Below are positions 10,182 to 19,464 of a stretch of DNA of 64,000 nucleotides, piece by piece; within the stretch, counting starts at the first letter, position 1; each line of letters starts with the position of its first letter. The notes below the pieces were generated by a model. The model saw nothing but the letters and a program-made list of their open reading frames with translations. It did not search any database and was not told the origin of the DNA. The position numbers and the translations under genes are program-made. Source of the DNA: Porticoccaceae bacterium (GTDB lineage: Bacteria; Pseudomonadota; Gammaproteobacteria; Pseudomonadales; Porticoccaceae). The DNA is taken from the NCBI GenBank assembly GCA_902557735.1, contig CACEBC010000002.1, positions 1 through 64,000 on the forward strand, written 5' to 3'.

Positions 10182-11480
10182 ATGCTAGATATCAAGGAGG
10201 TACGGTCTAACTTAAATGACGTCGTATCAAGGCTAAACAAAAAACATTACAAATTCGATTCGGAGCTTTTTCTATCGATTGATCAAAGACGAAAGGCGCT
10301 GCAAATTGAAGCCGAGTCACGTCAAGCCGAACGCAATGCGTATTCGAAAAACATAGGTTCTTTAATACATCAAGCAAGGTCAGAAAAATCAGAAGTCGAA
10401 AATTTGAAAAAACATGGGGAGGTGCTAAAAAAAGCCGCTCAAGAGGCTGAGGAATTATTGGAACAAACTCAAACGCAGCTGGAGCAATTGTTAAGTGAAG
10501 TGCCAAATCTTCCAGACTCAAGCGTGCCAGATGGCTCCGATGAATCGTCTAATATTGAGCTGATGCAATGGGGGAACATTCCCAATTTCACTTTTACGCC
10601 CCGAGACCACGTTGATTTGGGGGCCGGTGTTGGTGGATTGGATATTGACAGAGCGGCAAAAATAACTGGTTCGCGTTTTGCCATTATGAGAGGAAATCTA
10701 GCATTAATGCATCGAGCGTTAAGCCAATTTATGTTGACAACCCATGTGCTTGACCATGGCTATGAGGAAATACATGTGCCCTATATAGTGAATGACCAAT
10801 CGCTTTTTGGTACGGGTAATCTTCCCAAGTTTGCTGATGATTTATTTAAACTTAATGATGAAAGAGAATTCTATTTAATACCCACAGCAGAGGTTCCCGT
10901 CACCAATCTCTTCCGAAATGAGATAATTGATGATTTACCGAAAAAATTCGTCTGCCATACTCCTTGTTTTAGGAGTGAGGCCGGAAGCTACGGTCGCGAC
11001 ACACGCGGAATGATCAGGCAGCATCAGTTTGATAAAGTCGAGCTTATGCAGTTTGTTGAGCCCGTCAAATCATGGGACGCCCTCGAGGAGTTAACGGGAA
11101 ATGCCGAATCAATATTGCATAAGTTAGAACTGCCATTCAGGCGCATCGCGCTGTGCGGAGGAGATCTGGGTTTTTCATCAGCGAAGACATATGATCTCGA
11201 GGTATGGTTGCCCTCTCAAAATACATTTCGTGAAATTTCCTCTTGCAGCAATTTTACCGATTTTCAAGCTCGCAGAATGAAAACAAGATATCGTAGCAAA
11301 AGCGGTGATCGGCCTGAGTTGATCCACACTATAAATGGGTCAGGCTTGGCGGTGGGCAGAACCCTTGTAGCCGTGCTGGAGAATTATCAACAAAATGATG
11401 GATCGATATTGGTGCCGGATGTTCTCAGACCATACATGAATGGTCTGACCAAAATTGAACTTTCTAAAAATGGATTTTGA
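10182..11480 (+). CDS. serS: Serine--tRNA ligase
   Basis: SerRS charges tRNA-Ser (and tRNA-Sec), including the tRNA-Ser(UGA) encoded at 45385. At 432 residues it matches E. coli (430). The N-terminal 100 or so residues are the antiparallel coiled-coil arm rich in Lys, Glu and Gln that contacts the tRNA long variable arm. The class II core has motif 2 (FRSEAGSYGRDTRGMIR followed by QHQFDKVE) and motif 3 (GLAVGRTLVAVLEN). A good Shine-Dalgarno sequence (GAGGA) precedes the ATG at 10182. Confidence 0.98.
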   Translation: MLDIKEVRSNLNDVVSRLNKKHYKFDSELFLSIDQRRKALQIEAESRQAERNAYSKNIGSLIHQARSEKSEVENLKKHGEVLKKAAQEAEELLEQTQTQLEQLLSEVPNLPDSSVPDGSDESSNIELMQWGNIPNFTFTPRDHVDLGAGVGGLDIDRAAKITGSRFAIMRGNLALMHRALSQFMLTTHVLDHGYEEIHVPYIVNDQSLFGTGNLPKFADDLFKLNDEREFYLIPTAEVPVTNLFRNEIIDDLPKKFVCHTPCFRSEAGSYGRDTRGMIRQHQFDKVELMQFVEPVKSWDALEELTGNAESILHKLELPFRRIALCGGDLGFSSAKTYDLEVWLPSQNTFREISSCSNFTDFQARRMKTRYRSKSGDRPELIHTINGSGLAVGRTLVAVLENYQQNDGSILVPDVLRPYMNGLTKIELSKNGF

Positions 11481-11700
11481 ATCCATGATAAGGATTATGG
11501 CTCTTTTTAAAAAATTATTTAACTCTGTGAAGATTGGTCTTTGCTCGATGGCTCATTCAATTTAAGTAAACAATGAGGTTTGCGAGGAAAAAGTTTCATC
11601 GACTCAAGAAACCAATTGCTTTTGTTTTCTGCGTATATTGATCAGACAAGAATTATTTAAGATAGAAAGTCTATCTGCGATGGTTAGGAACGAGCGACCC

Positions 11701-12522
11701 ATGAAAATAAAACATCTAGCCGGCGCTCTTGGAGCGGAAATAAGCGGTATAGATTTAACTAGTAATCTAACTTCGGCAGTTTATCAAAGTATCAGAGCTC
11801 TACTAATTGAGCATGAGGTCATATTCTTTCGCGATCAGGATTTATCTCCAGCACAACAATATGCCTTGGCGTCTTTATTTGGGCCTCTGCAGACTCATCC
11901 AGCATATGCTACTTTGGAAGGGTTTCCCGAAATCACTATTCTTGAGAGTACTGCGGAGAAACCGAGCAAGATAGAGTGTTGGCATAGTGATATGACTTTT
12001 CGCCCACATCCTCCCATGGCGACTTTACTGCGCTCAAAAACGATTCCTGAAAAGGGTGGTGATACCCTCTGGTCTAGCCTGACTGCTGCCTATGATGGCT
12101 TGTCTCCAAAGATGCAGAATTTTCTTGCTGATTTGACGGCTGTTCATGACTTTTCCTATGGCTTTAAAGAAAGCCTCGCTGAACCGGGCGGCTCCGAGCG
12201 CCTCGCCCATGCTGTGGCAGATAATCCGCCCGTATCGCACCCAATAATCAGAACTCACCCTGAGACCCGCAAAAAAGTAATCTTTGTAAATCCTCTTTTT
12301 ACTACTCACATTGAGGGGTTATCGGCAGCAGAGAGTCGAGCAATTTTGCGTTTTTTATATGGGCATAATACTACCCCTGAGTATACCTGTCGCTTTGCCT
12401 GGGAGGCCAATTGCATTGCTATATGGGATAATCGCAGTACCCAGCATAAACCAATAAATGATTACTTTCCCGCCTACCGCTACCTAGAAAGAATCGTAAT
12501 CAACGGAGACAAGCCTTATTGA
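11701..12522 (+). CDS. TauD/TfdA-family 2-oxoglutarate-dependent dioxygenase
   Basis: This non-heme iron enzyme uses 2-oxoglutarate and O2 to hydroxylate a substrate; in TauD that substrate is taurine, releasing sulfite. The 273-residue protein aligns along its length with TauD. The metal ligands are H95 and D97 (WHSDMTF) and H249 (STQHKPINDY), and arginines at 260/264 (YRYLERIV) lie where 2-oxoglutarate binds. The frame is open to 11638; ATGs at 11680 and 11701 are candidate starts, the second matching TauD length. No taurine ABC transporter (tauABC) is beside it, so the substrate may be another sulfonate or something else. Its last 7 bp overlap the convergent amidotransferase gene. Confidence 0.85.
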   Translation: MKIKHLAGALGAEISGIDLTSNLTSAVYQSIRALLIEHEVIFFRDQDLSPAQQYALASLFGPLQTHPAYATLEGFPEITILESTAEKPSKIECWHSDMTFRPHPPMATLLRSKTIPEKGGDTLWSSLTAAYDGLSPKMQNFLADLTAVHDFSYGFKESLAEPGGSERLAHAVADNPPVSHPIIRTHPETRKKVIFVNPLFTTHIEGLSAAESRAILRFLYGHNTTPEYTCRFAWEANCIAIWDNRSTQHKPINDYFPAYRYLERIVINGDKPY

Positions 12523-13241
12523 GATGCAAGACAGAAGTCGATCATTGCCTTGGCGACTCGATACTGATCTGTGCTTTGCTCTATAGATGCCATGGCTGCA
12601 GCATAGACCTTTGGAGGATATGCTGCGCGTCGAAGCTGGAGGAGAGCACGACAGAACTCGGGAGAAAATTCCGGGTGTCCCTGAAAAGTCAAAATGTGGT
12701 TATCCAGAGTGGTTGCAGCGATAGGGCAGGTATCAGTTGAGGCCAAAATCACTGTTCCCGGAGCTATAACAGTCACTTGATCCTGATGACTGTAAATTAA
12801 ATCGAACGATTTTCCCGCAAGTATATTTGGCTCTGCCTCCACCGTTAATTTTGCTTTCTTGACGCCCAGAGACCAGCCTGACTCGGCCAGTTTGGCCTCT
12901 CCACCAAGAGCATGTGCTACCATCTGATGACCAAAGCAAATACCAATATATTTTTTTTTGTGCCGGTGAAGAGTCCTTAAAAACTCAGCTAGTTCTATCA
13001 CCCAAGGTGTTTGCTCGTATACGCTGCTTTTACTGCCGGTCATTATGAAAGCATCAACCTCATCCAAGTCGACTGGATAACATCCCTCATTAACTCGATA
13101 AGTAACAAACTCCAACTTTAACTGAGCGTCTTTATTAGCAATCCGCAACAAACGCTCAAACATCAGGGGATACTCACCATGATTTTCAACTAATTCGCTT
13201 AGTACATCGTCTGCTTTCAATATACCCAGAGTTAATTTCAT
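12516..13241 (-). CDS. Class I glutamine amidotransferase-like protein
   Basis: The 241-residue protein is a stand-alone class I (triad) glutamine amidotransferase domain, which normally hydrolyses glutamine and passes ammonia to a partner. The catalytic triad is visible: C102 in GICFGHQM, then H189 and E191 in FQGHPEF. It resembles the GMP-synthase-like amidotransferases such as YfeJ, but no synthase domain is fused or adjacent, so it may instead act as a gamma-glutamyl hydrolase. It starts 4 bp after the stop of the upstream AGCS symporter, so the two form an operon, which hints at handling an imported amino-acid compound. Function beyond the family is unknown. Confidence 0.85.
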   Translation of the reverse strand: MKLTLGILKADDVLSELVENHGEYPLMFERLLRIANKDAQLKLEFVTYRVNEGCYPVDLDEVDAFIMTGSKSSVYEQTPWVIELAEFLRTLHRHKKKYIGICFGHQMVAHALGGEAKLAESGWSLGVKKAKLTVEAEPNILAGKSFDLIYSHQDQVTVIAPGTVILASTDTCPIAATTLDNHILTFQGHPEFSPEFCRALLQLRRAAYPPKVYAAAMASIEQSTDQYRVAKAMIDFCLASQ

Positions 13242-13245
13242 TGAC

Positions 13246-14691
13246 TCACTGTTTTTGAGAAGGGTATTTATATAAGTAATCCTCGAGATCGCGCTTTATT
13301 TCAGGTCCATAGAGGTACAAGCCGATTATATTGGGTACCGCAATCAAAAACACCATAGCATCAGAGAACTCTAACACCGCAGATAATTGAATCATGCAAC
13401 CTAGAGCGACAAAGCCACAAAATCCCAGCTTAAAAATCATTTGAGTAGCGTAAGCCTCGCCAAATATATAAGTCCAACCTTTAAGCCCATAATAAGACCA
13501 AGCGATTGTGGTCGAGAAAGCAAACAGTAGGGCGGCTGCAGCTATTATATAGGGAGACCAGCTGATATGGTGCGCAAACGCTGCTGAAGTAAGGGCAATG
13601 CCCTCTAAACCTAGCTCGTCCTCAAGCAGACCATTGGGGATGGCTGTAGTAATAATAACCAACGAGGTCAGGGTGCATATAACCATAGTATCGATAAATG
13701 GCTCAAGCAGGGACACCAAGCCCTCGGTAACCGGTTCATCGGTCTTCACAGCAGAATGAGCGATCGAAGCCGAGCCTATGCCTGCCTCATTAGAGAATAG
13801 GGCTCTTTGAAAGCCAACAATGACGGCTCCGATCATACCACCCTGAACGCTATTCCAACTGAAGGCACTATTGAAGATAAGTGCGACAGCTCCAGGCAAA
13901 TGGTCTGCACTTAAGCCAATAATTAAAAGCGCAGAAACAACATAGAGCACTGCCATGATGGGCATAATTCTCGACGCTGCAGCGGCAATGGAACGAATGC
14001 CTCCTAAAATGACCAAAGCCACAGCTGAAGCCATCAAAAAACCAAACAACCACCCGCGACCATAAAAGAAGCTATTTTCACCGCCAGTGATATTCAAAAC
14101 CTGTGCATAGGCTTGATTAGACTGAAACATGTTACCAATGCCCAGACAGCCAATCACTAATGCCAAAGCATAGAAACTACCAAGTGCCGTGCCTATTCTA
14201 GGCCAGTCTCGGGTTCGAAAGAAGTGTTCCAAATAATACATTGGGCCACCAGATACGGAGCCATCCGCGTTAACCCGCCGATACTTTACCCCGAGTGTGC
14301 ATTCCATAAACTTAGTCGACATAGCGAGAAAGCCCGCTAAAAATAACCAAAATGCGGCACCAGCTCCCCCTATTGTAATCGCGACAGCCACACCACTTAT
14401 ATTTCCGATACCCACGGTACCGGAGGTTGCAGTAGATAGAGCTTTAAAATGCGAGATTTCACCTATAGAGGTTTTATTGGACGACGGCCGGATGAGGAGC
14501 CTTACGCCATGGCCAAAGCCTCGAAGATTGATCATACGGAGGTAAAAAGTAAACCAAAGCGCAGCGGTCGCAAGCCACAGCACTATTAATGGGAAATCCT
14601 GATTAAATAGCTTAACTGGGTAGAACACCAGTTCCGACAGCCCCTGAGCAATGGGCCCAACCCAGATCTCTATATGCGCATCAATACTCAT
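13246..14691 (-). CDS. Sodium:alanine/glycine symporter (AGCS family), first copy
   Basis: AGCS proteins import alanine, glycine or related amino acids with Na+ across the inner membrane. The 481-residue product is strongly hydrophobic with about ten membrane segments and the family blocks ALSTATSGTVGIGNISGVA, FWLFLAGFLAMSTKF, SVSGGPMYYLE and ALFSNEAGIGSASIAHSA. The open frame reaches a TTG at 14724, but the ATG at 14691 has a GAGAGA ribosome site and is preferred. It is followed after 4 bp by the amidotransferase gene. A second AGCS gene lies at 27234-28595; the two proteins differ clearly, so they are not a recent duplication. Confidence 0.92.
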   Translation of the reverse strand: MSIDAHIEIWVGPIAQGLSELVFYPVKLFNQDFPLIVLWLATAALWFTFYLRMINLRGFGHGVRLLIRPSSNKTSIGEISHFKALSTATSGTVGIGNISGVAVAITIGGAGAAFWLFLAGFLAMSTKFMECTLGVKYRRVNADGSVSGGPMYYLEHFFRTRDWPRIGTALGSFYALALVIGCLGIGNMFQSNQAYAQVLNITGGENSFFYGRGWLFGFLMASAVALVILGGIRSIAAAASRIMPIMAVLYVVSALLIIGLSADHLPGAVALIFNSAFSWNSVQGGMIGAVIVGFQRALFSNEAGIGSASIAHSAVKTDEPVTEGLVSLLEPFIDTMVICTLTSLVIITTAIPNGLLEDELGLEGIALTSAAFAHHISWSPYIIAAAALLFAFSTTIAWSYYGLKGWTYIFGEAYATQMIFKLGFCGFVALGCMIQLSAVLEFSDAMVFLIAVPNIIGLYLYGPEIKRDLEDYLYKYPSQKQ

Positions 14692-14770
14692 GAAATCTCT
14701 CGTATTAGCCCTTGAGCCACTCAATATAACTAATAATCTACCTAATATTGTCTCTATAACTTGTTAGTTT

Positions 14771-16048
14771 TTATACTTCTCTTGTTTTTCCAGAGAGCGC
14801 TCTCTCTCTCATATCCGACTGAATATAAACCTGATCTGTTGTACCCATGCTGGCATGACCCAAATCATCAGCCATGTGTTTTAAAGGCCTAGTGGTGATA
14901 TCTTGTGATGCCCCAGTGTGCCGCAACCAATGGGTTGTCGCCTCCCTTAATGCCTTGGCTTCATCATTGAAACCCTCAGAGCGCATTCTCTGGTAAGCCA
15001 GATCAAAAGCTTCCTGCACTATGCGCCTTAGCTGGCGAGAAGTAACGCCGCCAGTGCCGCGGTTTTTAGCCACAAGTGAACTATTTACACCGAAGTTTGA
15101 ACTCATAGATAGACGGTAAGCCTGATAGCGCTTAATATAGGGCGCTAAGGCGTTCGGCACTGAAATATCCCTAATCTTATTACCCTTGCCCAGCACTTTA
15201 AGCCACTGATTGCCATCGGTATCTTGCCAAAAATCTTTCCACGCCGGCTGCCAGTTAGGTCTCTCAGACAGCTCAGAGACCCGAAGATACAGTGATTTAA
15301 TCATAGCGATAATAAATAACGTACGCTCGTGACTGGGATCATTATTTGCGGCGGCCTCGGCGCACTCCAGAACCGTTTCCCATTGCAAATCCGACAACCG
15401 CTTTATATTTTTCTGACTTGCACCTTTGATCAAATATGCAGACTGCTTGCGAATTGCAGGTATGGGATTCCCAAAGGCATATCCTTCGTCGGTCAAATAG
15501 TCATAAAAGCAGGAAACGGCTGAGTAACAAATTTTCATGGCTTGATGTGACAGAAGATGCCCATCTCTACTAATCTCTATATCAACTCCAGCCTCTAAGG
15601 CCTCAGCTCGGTCCTCTTTTGCCATTTTTGCGGCAAATGGACGCCAACTATTATTTTGACGTAGCGCTCCGTCGATTTCTTTAAAGCGGTCCTGCACCGA
15701 GACGCCCACCCAGCTGGAGTCAGGACTGTGCACGAAATCAAAATAAGCTTCCAAATCTGGACGCTTGAGCTGGATAACGCTTTTACTTACCAAGGTCCAA
15801 GCCCACAGCAGGAGACGTTCAACTTCATTGCGATAGCCGCGATATGTAGCTTCGGACTTTCGGCTGTAGCTTTTTAAAAATGACTGGGTATGCAAAACAT
15901 CACTGCGAACCTCTGGTATCGACTCGCACAACTTGTATATAAATTGCTTTGAATCTGGGTAATCGTCAAACATCGCCATTCCCATGGGCGAGCGTATAAA
16001 ACTTTTGTGTGAGTCAAACAATGGGGTGGCATTAAATGCTTTGGGCAC
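14771..16048 (-). CDS. Solitary tyrosine recombinase/integrase
   Basis: This 425-residue site-specific recombinase has a complete tyrosine-recombinase active site: R256 (YLRVSEL), K289 (LGKGNKIR), H373 and R376 (THWLRHTG), H398 (LGHAS) and the nucleophile Y408 (DQVYIQSD). The N-terminal part (about residues 50-200) is a SAM-like core-binding domain. The start is a GTG at 16048 with GAGAAG upstream. No phage, transposon or cassette genes flank it; it sits alone between a symporter operon and prc. XerC and XerD are about 300 residues, so this is a different subfamily. It could be a domesticated integrase or the relic of a small integrative element. No flanking direct repeats were seen by eye. 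Confidence 0.88.
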   Translation of the reverse strand: MPKAFNATPLFDSHKSFIRSPMGMAMFDDYPDSKQFIYKLCESIPEVRSDVLHTQSFLKSYSRKSEATYRGYRNEVERLLLWAWTLVSKSVIQLKRPDLEAYFDFVHSPDSSWVGVSVQDRFKEIDGALRQNNSWRPFAAKMAKEDRAEALEAGVDIEISRDGHLLSHQAMKICYSAVSCFYDYLTDEGYAFGNPIPAIRKQSAYLIKGASQKNIKRLSDLQWETVLECAEAAANNDPSHERTLFIIAMIKSLYLRVSELSERPNWQPAWKDFWQDTDGNQWLKVLGKGNKIRDISVPNALAPYIKRYQAYRLSMSSNFGVNSSLVAKNRGTGGVTSRQLRRIVQEAFDLAYQRMRSEGFNDEAKALREATTHWLRHTGASQDITTRPLKHMADDLGHASMGTTDQVYIQSDMRERALSGKTREV

Positions 16049-16363
16049 GGGTGAAAACTTCTCAATTTAGCTGGTTACTTGACCCCACAGATGCTGCTAA
16101 GCTAGTGGAGGTTAGATCTGACTAGCAATAACTGTATCAATATATTTTGAGAGTGTCTAGTTATGTCCACTAATTGAGATTAGAGGACAAGTTGCGCTGC
16201 GCAGATATGATCTCTGCCACTGCCCCAAGCCCACAAACATTTGCGCATAAAAGCTGACAGTTACGAAAGTAAAAAGTATCATATAGATGTCTGACTTGCA
16301 GTCAAAGAAAGTTCTCAACATGAAAGAGTACACCTCGGATCAAACCCGATGCTAGGAATGTCG
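16049..16363. other. Intergenic region between integrase and prc
   Basis: No gene or clear repeat is visible in these 315 bp, which carry the divergent control regions of the recombinase and prc. The prc ribosome site AGGA is at 16354-16357. No attachment-site-like direct repeat was recognised. Confidence 0.5.
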
Positions 16364-18649
16364 ATGTCGCGATTAATACAACATTTCGCATTTGTCATCT
16401 TTTTGTCGTCTCCAACATGGAGTCATAGCGAAGCTGAATATAAACCCACTGGGCTGAACTTAGACAAAGGATCGAGTCACGAAACCTCTGGGCATCAATA
16501 TACTCGGATAGCGCCGATCGCCGATGCTAAACGACGTTACAAGGAAATCTTAGAAAGACTGCAAGAGAAACATTACAAGCGGCTGGAAATAAACGATGCT
16601 CTTTCCGAACTGTATCTAGACGCATATATCGAATCTTTGGATCCCCAGAAGAGTTACTTCTTAGAGTCAGATATAGTCGAATTCAACAAGTGGCGTAATC
16701 TACTGGATGATTTTCTTTTGAATGGTGAGGTCTCGCCTGGTTATGCGATATATAACCGTTTTCTGCTTCGTGCTGAGGATCAGTTGCTCAAAAATTTAAC
16801 CCTTTTGAAAAGTGATTTCGAATTTGATTTGAATGGCAATGAAGAGCTCATCATAGATGCTGAAAAACGAACTTGGATCGACTCCCCTGATGACGCAATG
16901 GATTTTTGGCATAGGCGAATCAAGGATTCTCTGATTCGCCTAATTCTTAACGATAAGGATCCTATAGCAGCACGAGAATTGATAATTAAAAGATATGAGA
17001 ATCAACTGAAGCAATTAAAACAAAGAAATGGTGACGACGTATTTCAGCTTTATGTGAATGCGTTTACGACATTATATGACCCTCACACTGCTTACTATTC
17101 CCCTCGAACTAGCGAGAACTTTCAAATTAATATGTCATTATCGTTGGAAGGCATTGGAGCCGAATTATTAACGGAGGATGACTATACGAAAGTCGTTCGC
17201 GTCATACCGGGTGGCCCCGCTGATCTTCAAGGAATTTTAAAAGCTGAGGATAAGATCGTTGGCGTCGGACAAGGAGATCAGCCTATAGTGGACGTTGTTG
17301 GTTGGAGAATTGATGATGTTGTTGCGCTAATTAGAGGGCCAAAAGACTCAATTGTCCGCTTGCAAGTCCTACCCTTCAATTCTGAGACCATCGACATAAT
17401 TGAAATTATCCGTGACAAGGTCAAACTTGAAGAACGATCTGCGCAACAGCGGATAATAGAAGTTGCCGTTCAAAATGAGATTTTTAGAATTGGTGTAATC
17501 GAAATACCAGCATTTTACATGGATTTTGAAGCTTATCAGCAGCGTGATCCGGAATATAAAAGCACTTCTCGAGATGTATTTAAATTGCTCAAAGAGCTTT
17601 CGAGCGAAGATATTAATGGCATTATTTTGGACCTTAGGAATAATAGCGGCGGATCACTCACCGAAGCTATTCAACTAACCGACCTATTTATCGAAACAGG
17701 GCCAGTGGTGCAAATTCGAGATAGTAAAAAACGGGTATCTCCCGTCCAAAAGGCTAAACGCAGAAGTGTGTATAGAGGGCCTCTCATTGTCATGATAAAT
17801 CGATTAAGTGCATCCGCCACCGAAATATTTGCTGGCGCTTTGCAAGACTACGGGCGAGCACTTATCGTAGGAAGCCAGAGTTTTGGCAAAGGAACCGTCC
17901 AAGATATAACTGGACTTTCCAAAGGCCAGCTTAAAATGACAATCTCCAAATTCTACCGAGTTTCTGGAGAGAGTACTCAAAACAGGGGCGTCATCCCTGA
18001 TGTTTCTTTCCCGTCCCGCTTCAATGTTGAAGAAATTGGAGAGAAGCATAAAGAAAATGCCTTACCATGGGATCGTATAGCTCCTGTGCCTTACAAATCA
18101 AATCAACGACTAAAACAACTGACAGTCGCTATTAAAGAAAAGCACAGAGCACGAAGCTTAGCCGACCCTGATTATATTCATCTAATCGCTCGAAACGAAT
18201 TAGTAAATGAATGGCAAAATGAAGATAAATTGTCACTTAATTTAGATAACCGTCGTGGGCGGCTCGAGGAATGGGACTCTAGAAATCTTTCTTTAGAAAA
18301 TCAACGAAGAATTGGAAAGAACGAGAATCCTTATGCCAACGTGGAAATCTGGAAAAACGCAGAAGCCGCAAAGGTTGCGACTACACACACGATTAAAGAA
18401 GGCGATACACTTTCCCAGATCGCAGACAAATATGATGTAGCCGTGGATAAATTATTACGAGTAAACGAGCTTGCCGATGCAAATGACATTAAGATTGGTA
18501 AAATGATTAAATTAGAGAGGTCCAAAACTCAAAATGACGAGGATGCACTTTTGCTTGAAGCAAGTCAGATCTTGATAGATCAGATCAAGTTGGAATACGC
18601 CAAAAGTTTGCAATTAATGGGCAATAATGCAGGATACTATAGGCAATGA
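16364..18649 (+). CDS. prc: Tail-specific protease Prc with an extra LysM domain
   Basis: Prc is a periplasmic serine protease that trims and degrades proteins by their C-termini, including peptidoglycan enzymes. The 761-residue precursor starts with a signal peptide (hydrophobic core FAFVIFLSS). A PDZ domain spans about residues 256-340. The Ser-Lys dyad is S484 (in RLSASATE) and K509 (in SFGKGTVQ), 25 residues apart as in E. coli. Unusually, residues about 673-720 form a LysM peptidoglycan-binding domain (HTIKEGDTLSQIADKYDV, ending KIGKMIKLE) placed before the last helix (DALLLEASQILIDQI). E. coli Prc (682) lacks this. The ATG at 16364 has AGGA at a 6-base spacing; the frame is also open to an ATG at 16349. 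It overlaps xthA by 4 bp. Confidence 0.94.
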   Translation: MSRLIQHFAFVIFLSSPTWSHSEAEYKPTGLNLDKGSSHETSGHQYTRIAPIADAKRRYKEILERLQEKHYKRLEINDALSELYLDAYIESLDPQKSYFLESDIVEFNKWRNLLDDFLLNGEVSPGYAIYNRFLLRAEDQLLKNLTLLKSDFEFDLNGNEELIIDAEKRTWIDSPDDAMDFWHRRIKDSLIRLILNDKDPIAARELIIKRYENQLKQLKQRNGDDVFQLYVNAFTTLYDPHTAYYSPRTSENFQINMSLSLEGIGAELLTEDDYTKVVRVIPGGPADLQGILKAEDKIVGVGQGDQPIVDVVGWRIDDVVALIRGPKDSIVRLQVLPFNSETIDIIEIIRDKVKLEERSAQQRIIEVAVQNEIFRIGVIEIPAFYMDFEAYQQRDPEYKSTSRDVFKLLKELSSEDINGIILDLRNNSGGSLTEAIQLTDLFIETGPVVQIRDSKKRVSPVQKAKRRSVYRGPLIVMINRLSASATEIFAGALQDYGRALIVGSQSFGKGTVQDITGLSKGQLKMTISKFYRVSGESTQNRGVIPDVSFPSRFNVEEIGEKHKENALPWDRIAPVPYKSNQRLKQLTVAIKEKHRARSLADPDYIHLIARNELVNEWQNEDKLSLNLDNRRGRLEEWDSRNLSLENQRRIGKNENPYANVEIWKNAEAAKVATTHTIKEGDTLSQIADKYDVAVDKLLRVNELADANDIKIGKMIKLERSKTQNDEDALLLEASQILIDQIKLEYAKSLQLMGNNAGYYRQ

Positions 18650-19464
18650 AAATGCGTTTAATGTGTTTCAATGTAAACGGAATCCGGGCCCGTCTGCATC
18701 AACTAGCCGCCCTATTAGCTCATCACAAACCCGAAATCGTCGGCCTGCAAGAAACAAAAGTTCAGGACAGTGAGTTTCCCGCGAAGGATATCGAGGCTCT
18801 GGGATATAACGTTGAATACTTTGGTCAAAAAGGTCATTACGGCGTGGCGCTTATCAGCAAATCCCCTGCCCTAGCAATTAGGAAAGGTTTCTCCTCGGAT
18901 CAACCGGACTCACAAAAAAGATTCATTCAGGGCTCCTATAAATACTCAGGAAATACCTTCCACATTATCAACTGTTATTTTCCGCAAGGTGAAGGCCGCT
19001 CTAATCCGGTCAAATTCCCAGCCAAACAAAAGTTTTACGACGATCTTTTCCAGCACATCCAAACAAACTTTACTCCTAATGACCGGCTTATTGTTATGGG
19101 AGATATGAATGTCGCGCCCAGTGATTTTGATGTAGGTCTAACTGAAGACAATAAACAGCGATGGCTTCGTTCTGGCAAAAGCTCGTTTTTGCCAGAAGAA
19201 AGAGAATGGCTGCGTAAACTCAAGAGCCTAGGCCTAATTGATACCTATAGAATGATCAATGGTTCTGAAAAACGGGTTTATACTTGGTTCGACTATCGAA
19301 GTCGAGGATTTGAGCAGGAACCAAAAATAGGATTACGAATTGACCTTATCCTCGCTTCTAAATCGGTAAGCTCTTTCGTTTGCTCGGCCGGAATAGATCT
19401 GGAGGCTCGGGGCCAAGAAAAACCGTCTGACCACTGCCCAATCTGGGCAGATATCTCATTATAA
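18646..19464 (+). CDS. xthA: Exodeoxyribonuclease III
   Basis: This metal-dependent nuclease repairs abasic sites and removes blocked 3' ends. The 272-residue protein (E. coli 268) has the AP-endonuclease motifs CFNVNGIRAR, VGLQETKV (metal-binding Glu), YFPQGEGR, VMGDMNVAPSDFDVGL (catalytic Asp-Met-Asn) and the C-terminal KPSDHCPIWA with the Asp-His pair. Its ATG overlaps the prc stop in an ATGA arrangement, so translation is probably coupled. Its 3' end overlaps the convergent etfA gene by 6 bp. Confidence 0.97.
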   Translation: MKMRLMCFNVNGIRARLHQLAALLAHHKPEIVGLQETKVQDSEFPAKDIEALGYNVEYFGQKGHYGVALISKSPALAIRKGFSSDQPDSQKRFIQGSYKYSGNTFHIINCYFPQGEGRSNPVKFPAKQKFYDDLFQHIQTNFTPNDRLIVMGDMNVAPSDFDVGLTEDNKQRWLRSGKSSFLPEEREWLRKLKSLGLIDTYRMINGSEKRVYTWFDYRSRGFEQEPKIGLRIDLILASKSVSSFVCSAGIDLEARGQEKPSDHCPIWADISL

